A stretch of 64,000 bases of DNA, taken from positions 210,906 to 274,905 of the forward strand of contig NZ_JACJJL010000002.1 in assembly GCF_016899955.1 (NCBI RefSeq), in the 5' to 3' direction. This document shows positions 18,859 to 31,500 of the stretch, one piece after another. The notes below the pieces were generated by a model. That model was not told where the DNA came from, ran no database searches, and worked only from the letters and a program-made list of their open reading frames with translations. Origin of the DNA: Marseilla massiliensis (GTDB taxonomy: Bacteria > Bacteroidota > Bacteroidia > Bacteroidales > Bacteroidaceae). The position numbers and the translations under genes are program-made. How positions within the stretch are numbered: position 1 is the first letter of the stretch; every line of letters starts with the position of its first letter.

Positions 18859-20013
18859 TTACTTTATTGCAACAGTGGCGCGACGGTTGTAAGAAACCGG
18901 AGACAGCGTGTTGACGCCACCGGCAGCAACAACCTCGATGTTGTCGCGGCTTACGCCCATGTTGACGAGCTCGTCGGCAACAGTGTCGGCACGCTTCTGG
19001 CTCAGCTTCTTGTTCCAGCTTGCGCTTCCGGTCTTGCTGTCAGCATATCCGGTAACCACAATCTTAGAGTTGTTGGCCTTGGCAACCTCAACGAGGTCCT
19101 TGACGTTCTGGAGATCCTTCTTAGAGGCAATCTTAGACTTGCCGATGTTGAAGAACACAGATACGGGAGCTGCAACCACTTCCTTCACCACCTTTGTCTC
19201 AGCGGGCTTCTGGTTGGCCAGCATGTCCTTCAGCTTGGCGTTCTCAGACTGAGCGTCGGCCAGCTGTGCGTTGAGGGCGTCGATCTGGCCCTGCGAGAGA
19301 GCCTTGAGAGCCTCCACGTCGGGAGTCTTGTCCCACTTAGCCTTGCCCAGGTTGTAGGTGATACCCACTTCCACGTTCAGCATGTTGTCGCGTGTCTTGG
19401 GCCATCCTGTAGCTGTCGGGCCGTCTTCGGTGATGCCGTCGAAGTCGGGCTCGAACCAAGCCCACGACAAGTCGAGGTTGATGGCCACCTTGCGGCTCAG
19501 GCGGAAGGTGTTGAGGATACCGAGGTTGAGGTCCATTCCGTAACGGTTGTAGCTCATGTTACGGCCGTAACCTGCACCCAGATAGGGGATGAAGTTCCAC
19601 ACACGGGTCTCGTTGTAACCGCAAATCATGTTGCTCAGGTTGAAGAGCACCTGCTCGTTGAGCACCCAATACTTGCTTGCGTTCAGGTCTTTATCGTCGC
19701 TGGCAACAGTGCGGCCCCATACGCCGTTGAACTTTGTGCGCAATCCGATGCCCGGAGTAAACCACTTACCTATTGCAACAGAGAATCCGAGATTGTTGCG
19801 GAATCCCTTGAACGGGCTCTTTGACAAGCCGTAGCCCATCTCTTCGTTGCTATAGAAAACGCTTCCGGCAAGGTTTGCCTGTACAAACCAGTTGCTCCAG
19901 AAGGAGTTCGTGGCAACGCTGTACTTCATTTCAGGTACAGCTGATTCGTTGTCCTGAGCCATTCCGGCTACAGAGACGCTGGCAAAAGCCAGCATAATTA
20001 ATAACTTTTTCAT
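18859..20013 (-). CDS. OmpA-family outer-membrane protein
   Basis: The 384-residue protein has a signal peptide (MKKLLIMLAFASVSVAGMAQ) and an N-terminal beta-barrel domain with alternating aromatic strands to about residue 235. A coiled linker follows (SQGQIDALNAQLADAQSENA), then a C-terminal OmpA domain with GYADSKTGSASWNKKLSQKR, the peptidoglycan-binding pattern. It should tether the outer membrane to the cell wall and may form a minor pore. The start at 20013 is chosen over one 34 codons upstream because it gives a clean signal peptide. It has its own promoter and terminator and is likely highly expressed. Confidence 0.92.
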   Translation of the reverse strand: MKKLLIMLAFASVSVAGMAQDNESAVPEMKYSVATNSFWSNWFVQANLAGSVFYSNEEMGYGLSKSPFKGFRNNLGFSVAIGKWFTPGIGLRTKFNGVWGRTVASDDKDLNASKYWVLNEQVLFNLSNMICGYNETRVWNFIPYLGAGYGRNMSYNRYGMDLNLGILNTFRLSRKVAINLDLSWAWFEPDFDGITEDGPTATGWPKTRDNMLNVEVGITYNLGKAKWDKTPDVEALKALSQGQIDALNAQLADAQSENAKLKDMLANQKPAETKVVKEVVAAPVSVFFNIGKSKIASKKDLQNVKDLVEVAKANNSKIVVTGYADSKTGSASWNKKLSQKRADTVADELVNMGVSRDNIEVVAAGGVNTLSPVSYNRRATVAIK

Positions 20014-20034
20014 ACCTATACTAATTATACTTAA

Positions 20035-20066
20035 ACAATATATCACACTTAGTAGTATGTGCAAAA
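20035..20066 (-). promoter_or_regulatory. Promoter of the OmpA-family gene
   Basis: On the minus strand TTTTG (20066-20062) is followed after 19 bases by TATATTGT (20042-20035). This is close to the TTTG / TAnnTTTG consensus, 21 bases before the start. Confidence 0.6.
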
Positions 20067-20301
20067 GTAAACATTTCTTTTCATTCAGCCAAACAAAACA
20101 TGCCTTAAAAAACAATTTTTGGGTGAAATATTACTAAATGTCCAATATTATTGCGCAATAATCATCGTAAAATCACGTTTAATCAGTCTACGGCTACAAT
20201 TAATAACCGCGGGCGGCCGGCACCGCCCGCCAACAAGAAACAAATCATACAAAACCACGTCCCGGCAGCTAAAGCCGCAACCCCTAGCACATTATTAATA
20301 A

Positions 20302-20501
20302 TAAGTAGCTGTTCAAAATCAACCGATACAATAGACCTTGCAGGTGTCCTCTATATCTTTGCCACCATCTTGTGTGCTCTTTCGGGCCGCATACCAAATT
20401 CTCATCGGTCGCGTAGCCCGCTACGCTCCCTCTTCGGACTTTTGCATGCATCGCCGAAATAGCGCACAATTTGATGGCAATTAATTTTGAACACCTACTT
20501 A
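20302..20501 (+). repeat. 200-bp MITE-like repeat, copy C
   Basis: A full copy with TAAGTAGCTGTTCAAAATCA at the left and TAATTTTGAACACCTACTTA at the right end. It lies between the OmpA promoter region and mutL. The remaining 220 bases to the mutL stop are GC-rich and hold nothing I recognise. Confidence 0.92.
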
Positions 20502-20721
20502 AAAGGGAAAAGCGCATGCGCCAAAACGGCATGCGGCATGTGCCCCCGCGGGCGCCACAGGTGGCCCGGCCCTCTGCCCACGGCCGGCCCCACGCCCAAT
20601 CCGGCCATGCTTGATGCGCAAACAGCGCACGAGCAAACCACAGACGGCGTGGGTCCACTGACTGAGGCCCCACACCGTCTCTGCCGTCTATCCCGCCAAG
20701 CCCCTTGCGCCTGCGGCGCCG

Positions 20722-22563
20722 TCAGCCGAGCAGCTGCTCGATCTCTCGCTGCGGCAGTATGCAGATGATGGCCTTACCGTCGGGTGTGTAGTTCACGTTG
20801 GAACAGGCAAACAGCTCGTTGACAAGGCTCTCCATGGCCATGTTGTCGAGCACCTGGCCCTCGGGTATGGCCGCAGCCCGCGCCATGCTCATGGCGAGCG
20901 ACTTGTTCAGCTCGTCGACAGAGCCCGAGCTGCACTCCAGTGCATCGGCCACCATGGTGCGGAGCAGCGCCACGCAGTCGATGCCGTCAAAGCCGGCAGG
21001 CACCCCGTTGACGGCATAGCTGTTCTGGCCGAGGGCGGTCAGTTCGAAGCCGATGGCCTCGAGCTCGGGCATCACCTTGTCGAGCACCACGGCGTCTGAC
21101 GGCGCAAACTGCACCACCTCGGGGAAGAGCACGCGCTGTGTGCCGGCCGCCCGCCCGCCAAACTGAGCCAGGTAGCGCTCGTAGCGTATGCGCAGGTCGG
21201 CCCGGTGCTGGTCTATTATCATCAGCCCCGACTTCACGGCGGTCATGATATACCTGCCCTTGTATTGGTAATGCACCGGCGACTTGTCGTCGGCGGCCGG
21301 AGCCTCTACGGCAGGGGCGCCCGCGGCATCAGCCGGCTCTTCGGCCATCTCCCCGTCGCCAAACAGGCTGTCGGGCTCGGAAGGCACGTCGGCCTTCACC
21401 CCCGAGTACATCTCCTCCCAACTGCCGGGCATCTTCGGCCTTGCCTGGTGCTCGGTCTTGAAGGGGTTGTACGCCGGGTTGAAGTCGACCGACGGCTGCG
21501 CGGCCCCGTTGCCCGGGTCGAACACAGGTATGTCGGGGCAGCCCTCGGTGTCGAAATCTATTGTAGGCACCTCGCAGAAGCGCCCTATGGAGTCTTTCAC
21601 CGCAGCCGTGATGATCTGCCACACAGCCTGTTCGTTCTCAAACTTAATCTCGGTCTTTGTCGGGTGTATGTTCACATCGATGTTTGCCGGGTCCACTTCG
21701 ATGTAGATGAAATAAGGCACCTGCATGCCCACGGGCACCAGACGGTCGAAAGCGTTCATCACAGCCTTGTGGAAGTATGGGTGCTTCATATACCGTCCGT
21801 TGACGAAGAAATACTCATGCACGCCCTTCTTTCGCGCCGACTCCGGCTTGCCCACATAGCCGCGTATGCGGCACAGGGCCGTGTCTACCTCCACCGGCAG
21901 CAGGTCTTGGCTTATCCGGCGGCCGAACACGTCGGTTATGCGCTGCCTGAGGCTGCCCGCGCGCAGGTTCATCATTTCCGCCCCATTGCTGTGCAGCGTG
22001 AAGCTGATGGCGGGATAGACGAGCACTATGCGCTCATAAGCCGCCACGATGTTGTTTAGCTCGGTGGCATTGGTCTTGAGGAACTTGCGCCGCGCCGGCA
22101 CGTTGAAGAACAGGTTCTCGACCATGAAGTTGCACCCTACGGGGCAAGCCACCGGCTCCTGGCCCACCACGCGCGAGCCGGAGATAGACAGGTGGGTGCC
22201 TATGTCGCGCCCCTCGAGCCGAGTCTTGAGCTCCACCTGCGCCACGGCGGCTATCGACGCGAGCGCCTCGCCCCTGAACCCCATGGTGTGCAGGGCGAAC
22301 AAGTCGTCGGCCTTGCGTATCTTCGACGTGGCGTGGCGCTCGAACGCCAGGCGCGCGTCGGTCTCCGACATGCCCGTGCCGTTGTCGATTACCTGTATCG
22401 ACGTGCGCCCGGCGTCGACCACAAGCACGTTGATGGCGGTGGCGCCGGCATCGACGGCGTTCTCAACCAATTCTTTTATCACCGACGCCGGGCGCTGTAT
22501 CACCTCGCCGGCGGCTATCTGGTTTGCCACGGAGTCGGGCAGCAATTGTATGATGTCACTCAT
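20722..22563 (-). CDS. mutL: DNA mismatch repair protein MutL
   Basis: The 613-residue protein has the GHKL ATPase motifs in order: [11 protein letters not shown] (about 31-41), VIDNGTGMS (about 58-66) and GFRGEAL (about 94-100). A transducer domain, a Pro/Ala-rich linker (about 370-430) and a C-terminal dimerisation domain follow. MutL links MutS mismatch recognition to downstream repair. The endonuclease motif DQHAxxExxxxE is not intact ([15 protein letters not shown]), so I would not assume nicking activity. It is last in the operon that begins with guaB. Confidence 0.96.
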   Translation of the reverse strand: MSDIIQLLPDSVANQIAAGEVIQRPASVIKELVENAVDAGATAINVLVVDAGRTSIQVIDNGTGMSETDARLAFERHATSKIRKADDLFALHTMGFRGEALASIAAVAQVELKTRLEGRDIGTHLSISGSRVVGQEPVACPVGCNFMVENLFFNVPARRKFLKTNATELNNIVAAYERIVLVYPAISFTLHSNGAEMMNLRAGSLRQRITDVFGRRISQDLLPVEVDTALCRIRGYVGKPESARKKGVHEYFFVNGRYMKHPYFHKAVMNAFDRLVPVGMQVPYFIYIEVDPANIDVNIHPTKTEIKFENEQAVWQIITAAVKDSIGRFCEVPTIDFDTEGCPDIPVFDPGNGAAQPSVDFNPAYNPFKTEHQARPKMPGSWEEMYSGVKADVPSEPDSLFGDGEMAEEPADAAGAPAVEAPAADDKSPVHYQYKGRYIMTAVKSGLMIIDQHRADLRIRYERYLAQFGGRAAGTQRVLFPEVVQFAPSDAVVLDKVMPELEAIGFELTALGQNSYAVNGVPAGFDGIDCVALLRTMVADALECSSGSVDELNKSLAMSMARAAAIPEGQVLDNMAMESLVNELFACSNVNYTPDGKAIICILPQREIEQLLG

Positions 22564-22726
22564 TGATCGTTGGTATTTCAGTTAGCAAACGCCCGCCCGC
22601 GCGGCCCCGGCCTCGGGGTGGCCGCAAACGGGGCCACGGGCAATAATCAAAGCATGCCTCCGGGGGCATGGGGCTGCCGCATCGCGGCGGCGGCACACGG
22701 GCCGCTCCGCCCGCCACGGCCGCCCG

Positions 22727-23014
22727 TCAGAGTATGTAGCGCACCAAGGCCAGCAGCACGATGAGCAGGAACACAAGCACTGCCACATGCATCCTGGGGC
22801 GGCCGGAGGCCTCGCGCTCGCGGGCCCTGCGCAGGTGGCGCGTGCTGCCCGAGAACACCCCTCTCAAATGCTCCGGCCTGAACTCCTCGGGCGCCTCGAT
22901 GCCAAGCTCGCGCCGGGCACGCTCCTCGATGGCCCTCAACCGCTCGCGGCGCTCATCATAATATATGTACCTGTGGTTGAAGCCGCGGGGCTTGCGCCTG
23001 GAAAACAGGCTCAT
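22727..23014 (-). CDS. Small protein with one C-terminal membrane helix
   Basis: The 95-residue protein has a basic N-terminal half (SRRKPRGFNHRYIYYDERRE) and ends with a hydrophobic helix (HVAVLVFLLIVLLALVRYIL), so it is probably tail-anchored with a cytoplasmic basic head. I recognise no named family. Its start overlaps the stop of the OstA-like gene by four bases, and mutL follows after 163 bases. The position suggests an envelope-related role linked to the OstA/SurA genes. Confidence 0.75.
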   Translation of the reverse strand: MSLFSRRKPRGFNHRYIYYDERRERLRAIEERARRELGIEAPEEFRPEHLRGVFSGSTRHLRRAREREASGRPRMHVAVLVFLLIVLLALVRYIL

Positions 23015-24984
23015 GCCCCGCCCTCCCCGGCCCCGGCGCCGTCTTCCGGGCGGGTGGCTGCCGCCCCGGCGGCAGTCCCGCCGGCCTTGTCGCCCTCGCG
23101 GTTGCCCTCTCCGCCATCGGCCCCTGCGGCCTCGGCCTGGGCCGGTTGCGTCACGGCCGCGGGTGCCACGGCGGCGGCCGCAGAGTCGGCCGGGGCTGCC
23201 AAGCCTGCGGAGTCGGCCGGCAAGGCAGGCGCCTTCAGCGTGTCGGCACCGGAGCGGCGCGGCACCGGCGGCGCCGCCAGGGGCGACTTAGGCCTGTCGA
23301 CAGGTATCGAGTCTGACGCCGACGGCTTGCCCGACAGGTGCTGCAGCGGGGCCTCCTTGCGGGCCACCACCTTGAGCTCGGTGCCCGCCTTCTTGCCCCG
23401 CCAGTTGAATATGTCGTCCTTGTTGAGCGGGCGCACGTAGTCAAACCATGCGTAGCTCGGCAGGAAACGCTTGGCCGGGGGTATCTGCGACATGGGGTAA
23501 AGGGTGCCTTCGGCCTTCGGCATCCACACCTTCTTCATCTTGCGGTTTTCGAGAAACACCTTCAGCTGGGTGGTCTCGGTATAGTTCAGCCCTATGAGCG
23601 AGCTGTCGCTGTCGTCGACGGGGTAATAGACGATGAGCACATTGTCGTTGGCGTCGGCCTCATATATCTCTCCGTTGCGGAAGAAGGCGAACATCTCGTC
23701 GGACGACACCTGGTTGTAGTTGGTCGAGTCGGGCAGCTGCTCAACCGAGAGCGCCTGGCCGATGACATGGGCGCGGTTGATGGTAGAGTCTTTCATGTAG
23801 ACCTTTATCACCTCGCCAAGCAGCTGCTGGCTCTGGTTCCACACTATGGGGTCGCGGTACATCGTAAGGCACGAGTCCTTGCTGTTGTACACCAGCGAGT
23901 CGCACACGGCCTGCACGTCTATGCGGTAGGCCCTCACCTTGTTGTATGCGTGTATCTTGCGGTATGCCGAGTCGGTGTCGATGTTGTACGTATATATCTT
24001 GAACGTGTCGGCATGCATGTATAGCGAGTCTTTCTGCGAGTAGTCTATGGCCACGGCGCGCTTGGTGGCCATGCCGTAGCCGGTGTTCTCGTTATACCAA
24101 TAATAGTCGCAGGTCATCATGTTCTTGTTCAGCGAGTCAACGTAGACCACATTGTCGAAAGCCTCGCTCGTGCCCTGCTTGCTGTCGTAGTATACGCTGT
24201 CGCCGGTCATCCACTTGCCCTTGTCGCTCATCACCGAGCGTCCGAAGAGCCTGGCCCTGTCGAGGTTGGTGTTGTAATATCCGTCTTCGGTATATATGTG
24301 GCTTGCGCCCGATGTGATGTTCGACGGGCCAACGGCATGCGCCACCGACGTGCCCGTGTCGTAGTAAAGCGTGTCGCTGGTCAGGAAAAACTTCTTGTTG
24401 CGCAGCTGCACGTCGTAGTTGAACACCGCCTGCTTTGTCTCGGTGTAGTATTCGCCCCAGTCGGAGGTCAGCTCGCTGTCCTTGTCAACGAGCTTTCCGC
24501 CCTCGAAGAAGTAGCCCACATTGTACAGCCGGTCGAAGTTCAGGCTGTCGGTGTACAGCGTCGACTTGCGGTGCTTGAGCACGACGTTGTATCGCGCCAT
24601 GGCCATCTGCTCGTTGCCGTCGTAGAAGGCGTAGTCGCTGAACAGCGACAAGGTGTCGCCCTGGTACATCTTCACGTGGCCGAAAGCCTCGAACGAGTTG
24701 GACATCTCATAGAAATGCGCGCTGTCGCAATATAGCGTGGCGCCCTGGTGGCGGAAGGCCACATGGCCGTTCAGTATCTGGGCGTCGGGGTTTTTGTAGC
24801 GGTCGTAGTGCAGCACGTCGGCATGTATGAGGTAAACGCGGTTGTCGTCGGCGGCGCCCCTGGCCGCGCGCTGCTTCACGGGCAGCATCGACCGGGCCAC
24901 ACATAGCCCAAACAGGCATAGAACCAAGGCAATGGTGGTTCTATGCCCGCTGAAAAGTTTGGCAGGGAATGGTTTCCTGGTCAT
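23011..24984 (-). CDS. OstA/LptA-like periplasmic protein
   Basis: The 657-residue protein starts with a membrane or signal segment (about 16-34). A long run of OstA/LptA-type beta repeats follows, for example LNGHVAFRHQGATLYCDSAH, FEAFGHVKMYQGDTLSLFSD and YYDSKQGTSEAFDNVVYVDS. These beta-jellyroll modules carry lipopolysaccharide across the periplasm in LptA/LptD. The large size and repeat number are typical of the Bacteroidota OstA-like form. The last 110 residues are Ala/Pro/Gly-rich and disordered. It overlaps both neighbours by four bases. Confidence 0.85.
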   Translation of the reverse strand: MTRKPFPAKLFSGHRTTIALVLCLFGLCVARSMLPVKQRAARGAADDNRVYLIHADVLHYDRYKNPDAQILNGHVAFRHQGATLYCDSAHFYEMSNSFEAFGHVKMYQGDTLSLFSDYAFYDGNEQMAMARYNVVLKHRKSTLYTDSLNFDRLYNVGYFFEGGKLVDKDSELTSDWGEYYTETKQAVFNYDVQLRNKKFFLTSDTLYYDTGTSVAHAVGPSNITSGASHIYTEDGYYNTNLDRARLFGRSVMSDKGKWMTGDSVYYDSKQGTSEAFDNVVYVDSLNKNMMTCDYYWYNENTGYGMATKRAVAIDYSQKDSLYMHADTFKIYTYNIDTDSAYRKIHAYNKVRAYRIDVQAVCDSLVYNSKDSCLTMYRDPIVWNQSQQLLGEVIKVYMKDSTINRAHVIGQALSVEQLPDSTNYNQVSSDEMFAFFRNGEIYEADANDNVLIVYYPVDDSDSSLIGLNYTETTQLKVFLENRKMKKVWMPKAEGTLYPMSQIPPAKRFLPSYAWFDYVRPLNKDDIFNWRGKKAGTELKVVARKEAPLQHLSGKPSASDSIPVDRPKSPLAAPPVPRRSGADTLKAPALPADSAGLAAPADSAAAAVAPAAVTQPAQAEAAGADGGEGNREGDKAGGTAAGAAATRPEDGAGAGEGGA

Positions 24985-26369
24985 TTTATCCAGCCTTGAT
25001 ATTCAAACTTGCAGTCCTTGTACCGGTCGTTGATGCGCACGTAGGTTGTCTTTATCTTGTCTGCCACCCACTCGTGCAGCTTCTCCTCGCGGCGCTTGCC
25101 AAGCACAAGGTCCTTCATCACCTGGAAGTCTTCGGTGATGGTGGCCTTGTGGCCGTCGACGCGGTTTTTCAGCTTCACGATGGCGCAAACCGTCTTTCCC
25201 CTGTCGTTTATCATGCTGAAAGGTGCCGATATCTCGCCCACCTTCATGGTGTCTACAACCCTTGCCACCTCGGGCGGCAGGTCTTGCATCCTGAATTTCG
25301 AGGTGCGCGCCGAGCCCATTATGTTAGACATCAATCCGTGGTTGTTGCGCGTGTCCTTGTCGTCGGAGATGACGGTGGCGCCCTCTTCGAAGGTGAACAA
25401 GCCCTTGGTTATGTCCGTGCGTATAGAGTCGAGGCGTGCCAGCGAGCTGCTGACGGCCTTGTCCGAGATGCGCGGCTTGAGCAGTATGTGGCGCACCTTG
25501 ATCTTGTCGCCGCGCTTGTCGATGAGCTGTATGATGTGGAAGCCAAACTCCGACTCAACGATCTTCGACACCTTCTTGGGGTCGGTCAGGTTGAAGGCCA
25601 CGTTGGCGAAGGCCGGGTCGAAGGTGGTGCGGCCCGCGTAGTCTATCTCTCCGCCCGAGCGTGCCGACCCCGGGTCTTCCGAGTAGAGCCGCGCCAGGGT
25701 AGAGAACGACGTCTCGCCCTTGTTTATCCTGTCGGTAAACGAGCGCAGCTCGTCTTTCACCCTGTTTATCTCTTCCTGCTCGATGCGTGGCGTCTGTGTG
25801 ATTATTTGCACCTCCACCTCGGTAGGCACAAAGGGTATGCTGTCTTGGGGCATGTCCTTGAAATAGCGCCTCACCTCGCCGGGTGTCACCTTGATGTTCT
25901 CCACCAGCTTCTCGCGCATCTTCTGCGTGGTCATCTGGTCGTGTACGATGTCGTGCAGCTCGTTGCGTATCTGGCTGATGCTCTGCTTCTTGTATTCCTC
26001 AAGCTTCTCTCTCGAGCCGGCCTGCTGAATCCAGTATTCCACATAGTTGTCCACCTGCCCCTGCACGTCGGCCTCGGTCACCTCGACGCTGTCGATGGCA
26101 GCCTGGTGCAGAAACAGCTTCTGCACGGCCAGTTGCTCGGGTATCACGCAGTCGGGGTCGCCGTTCCACCTGGTACCTTCCTGTGCGGCCTGCATGCGCA
26201 TCGCCTCCACTTCCGACTTCAGTATGGGCTCGTCGCCCACCACCCATATCACCTCGTCCACCACATTGTGTGCGGAAGAGTCGGCGGCGGTCTGGGCTGC
26301 AGAGTCGACGCCGGCCATCGAGGCACAGGCCAGCAGCGTGGCGAAACAGAGATTGCCTTTTAGTTTCAT
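24981..26369 (-). CDS. SurA-like periplasmic peptidylprolyl isomerase
   Basis: The 462-residue protein has a signal peptide (first 26 residues) and a SurA-like N-terminal chaperone helix region. Two parvulin-type segments follow; the first contains FSTLARLYSEDPGSARSGGE, and the second opens VRHILLKPRISDK. SurA homologues fold outer-membrane beta-barrels. It overlaps the OstA-like gene by four bases and begins three bases after the previous PPIase stop, so the outer-membrane assembly factors are made from one message. Confidence 0.88.
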   Translation of the reverse strand: MKLKGNLCFATLLACASMAGVDSAAQTAADSSAHNVVDEVIWVVGDEPILKSEVEAMRMQAAQEGTRWNGDPDCVIPEQLAVQKLFLHQAAIDSVEVTEADVQGQVDNYVEYWIQQAGSREKLEEYKKQSISQIRNELHDIVHDQMTTQKMREKLVENIKVTPGEVRRYFKDMPQDSIPFVPTEVEVQIITQTPRIEQEEINRVKDELRSFTDRINKGETSFSTLARLYSEDPGSARSGGEIDYAGRTTFDPAFANVAFNLTDPKKVSKIVESEFGFHIIQLIDKRGDKIKVRHILLKPRISDKAVSSSLARLDSIRTDITKGLFTFEEGATVISDDKDTRNNHGLMSNIMGSARTSKFRMQDLPPEVARVVDTMKVGEISAPFSMINDRGKTVCAIVKLKNRVDGHKATITEDFQVMKDLVLGKRREEKLHEWVADKIKTTYVRINDRYKDCKFEYQGWIK

Positions 26370-26372
26370 CTG

Positions 26373-29314
<2,942 letters not shown>

Positions 29315-29324
29315 TTATTGCGTG

Positions 29325-29332
29325 CAAATTTA
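29325..29332 (-). promoter_or_regulatory. Putative -7 element of the guaB operon
   Basis: Reads TAAATTTG followed by C on the minus strand, 28 bases before the guaB ATG. No good -33 element. Confidence 0.5.
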
Positions 29333-29587
29333 GCACTTTTTTTTCAGTTAGCCGTTATGGCCGCGCCATTTTCTTCGGCCGTTAACACGATTTAGCCCAA
29401 ATCTCGCTTCGGCCGACGCGACGGGGGCAAAACCACGCGGCCGGGCTGCCACCGGCCATGCCGACCGCCCCGCGCCCCTCTGCCACGCCGCGCCAAGGCT
29501 TAGGCCCTGATGGGCCGTCTGGCCATGCCATACGGGCCGTCTGGCCTGCCGATACGGCCCCGGCGGCCGCATGGCGGGGCGCCCGGC

Positions 29588-29860
29588 TCAGCCCTTGCGG
29601 CTGCGCTTCTTCGGGAAGGGCAGCGCCTCCCACAGCGCCCTGGCCACCCGCACGGCAAGCTCGCCGTGGCCCACGTCGACGATGATGTGCCCGCGGGCCC
29701 CGTCGTAGGGGCAGCCGCGCTCGGCGTCGGGCAGGAGCCGGGCCACGGCCGGGAGGTCTTTGGCGTAACAGGTGTCGCCGAACATCTTCCGCCAACTGAC
29801 GTCGCCGGCAGGCGATATCTGCCTGCACACAAAATCCACAAAATCAATGCTGCTTGCCAT
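29588..29860 (-). CDS. TfoX N-terminal-domain-like protein, internally shortened
   Basis: The 90-residue protein matches the start (MASSIDFVDFVCRQ, then DVSWRKMFGD) and the end (LLPDAERGCPYDGARGHIIV, then a helix and a Lys/Arg tail) of small TfoX-like proteins. The middle strands that normally read roughly DGKxxxxxxDxxLFVKPT are missing: KMFGD is followed within about 15 residues by LLPDAE. So either an in-frame deletion has occurred or this is a divergent small form. TfoX/Sxy proteins regulate competence in Gammaproteobacteria; the role of stand-alone domains is unknown. Confidence 0.6.
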   Translation of the reverse strand: MASSIDFVDFVCRQISPAGDVSWRKMFGDTCYAKDLPAVARLLPDAERGCPYDGARGHIIVDVGHGELAVRVARALWEALPFPKKRSRKG

Positions 29861-31008
29861 ATATCCACGCTTTGATGATTATCATTTGCGGCGAGCCGCC
29901 CGGCCACTGCCGGCCGCATGCGGCACGCCACCCAACGGCCACAAAGGTACAACAGGGGGAAGGAAAAAACAAGCACGCGGGATGGTTTCTTCGCCCTTAC
30001 GCCAACAATGGCCCAAGACAGGACAGAGCCTGGCCCACCGAGGGCCACGGCCAACGGGCGGCGCCGACGGCGGCCCACGGCCAGAAGCCCCGCCCATGAG
30101 GGGGCCCACGGTACTGCAATTGGCACTGCGGATGGCGCTTGCCGGGCTTAGTGCCAACTGCAAAGGGAAAAAAGCACGACGACATGTGGGTGTATAGTGC
30201 CAACTGCAATGTATATTTTTATATATACATTGCAGTTGGCACTAACCCCCGAGTAGTGATAGATTGCAAATGGCATAAAGCGCACTGCAGTGTCATGCCC
30301 TGCCACGCCGCGCCACCGGCCGCCGGCGAATGGGCATGCCCGCCAGCAGGAGCCTGGGCGGTGGCGAGCTGCGTCAAGGCGTCAGTCCACCCGACGGCAT
30401 TCCGGCCGGAGGCCATCGCCCTACCTGTCGGAGTTTTTTTTGACAAACACCAGTAGTTTTGCCCATGGATGCAACAACTGCCATTGCTACTGCCGCCGGC
30501 ATCTGTTTAGCAGCACGCACGGCAAAATCGGATGCAGGAGCCACGGCAAAACACTGTTCAGCATCACCACACATTGAGCCTGCCGGCGGGTTTCACGGCA
30601 AGCGGGCACACGGAGGGTGAGCGGGGCGCACAGTCGCCATGCGGCGGCGCAACTGCCTGTGGACGAGCCACAAAGGACGGCAGCATGGCCTGATGTCGAG
30701 CCGCCCATGGCACCGCCCCCACCGGCGCATTGCCACCACGGCCGCCCGGCGCCGGTGGGCGGGCATAGCGGGCCTGCCGTCGGCACGGCACGCTACGGCC
30801 GGCATGGCTGGCAAGCCATCATACGGCAATGACGACTTGCCTGCCGAGGCCCTGCCGCGGCATGAAATTATTTTAGTTTTTCATCAGTCTGGCACACCCG
30901 ATTGAGGAATAAACCTTTAGCGGGGTATTTGAGAAACAGAGGCAACGATTTGGCTGCCGTGCGAATGTCTGCGGTTTGCGGAGCTGTGCTGCCAAGGGGG
31001 GGGGATTT
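29861..31008. other. Long gene-poor intergenic region
   Basis: Over 1.1 kb without a gene I can support. It contains the perfect palindrome at 30196-30243, three scattered TGCCAACTGCAA/TTGCAGTTGGCA-type sequences, and a run of nine or ten G near 30996. Open frames here are short, GC-driven and overlapping. Confidence 0.55.
30196..30243. repeat. 21-bp perfect inverted repeat
   Basis: AGTGCCAACTGCAATGTATA+T is mirrored exactly after a six-base loop (TTTTAT). AGTGCCAACTGCAA also occurs as a direct repeat about 47 bases upstream (30149-30163). It is bidirectional in form and too long and A/T-tipped for an ordinary terminator. Confidence 0.8.
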
Positions 31009-31255
31009 TGGAGGCGGGAGGCTGGAGGCGGGAGGCTGGAGACGGGAGACGGGAGTACAGACAATAGTTATGGAAACATGGAATCTATGGGAGCATTGTG
31101 AAAGTGGTGCATGAAGATAGTCAATGCCATTGTCCTCTAACTCCTTCTAACTCCCTCTACCTCCCTCTACCCCCCTTATCCACAAAAACTATTGTCTGAA
31201 CTCCTGTACTCCTGTACTCCTGAACTCCTAAAGAACCAACTCCTGAACTCCTAAA
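31009..31255 (-). repeat. Dispersed AGGAGT/ACTCCTG repeat family, copy 2
   Basis: GGAGGCGGGAGGCTGGAGGC-type repeats lead to GGGAGTACAGACAATAG (31052), then the conserved core in inverted orientation relative to copy 1 (to 31145). CTCCCTCTACCTCC follows, and a final ACTATTGTCTGAACTCCTGTACTCC array runs to 31255. Confidence 0.8.
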
Positions 31256-31287
31256 AGTTACAAAAAAATGAAAACAGCCAACTGCGA

Positions 31288-31318
31288 TTGGCCGAATGAA
31301 ATAAAAAAGCTATCTTTG
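31288..31318 (+). promoter_or_regulatory. Promoter of the acetyltransferase gene
   Basis: TTGG (31288-31291), a 19-base spacer, and TATCTTTG (31311-31318) followed by CA fit the Bacteroidota consensus. The leader to the start codon is about 180 bases and GC-rich. Confidence 0.6.
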
Positions 31319-31500
31319 CAGATGCCTGGCGGCCTATCCCGCTGCCATCGCGCCAGCGGGCCGCGACTGCATGGCCGTGCCCCCGGGCTTCGCCCCACAG
31401 CAACGGCGGCCGCTACCGGGCATCAACCCACCACAGAGGCCCGGCGTTGCCGTCAAGGGCAGTGCAGGCACAAGCAATTGTAACGACAAAACCAGACAAC

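Noticed and set aside
20284..20673. Hypothetical protein containing CGPKEHTRWWQRYRGHLQG
   Set aside because: This peptide is simply the translation of the 200-bp repeat and recurs wherever a copy lies; the frame is not preserved beyond it.
30593..30905. Short frames in the gene-poor region
   Set aside because: All are under 100 codons, overlap on both strands and are Arg/His/Pro-rich with no family resemblance.
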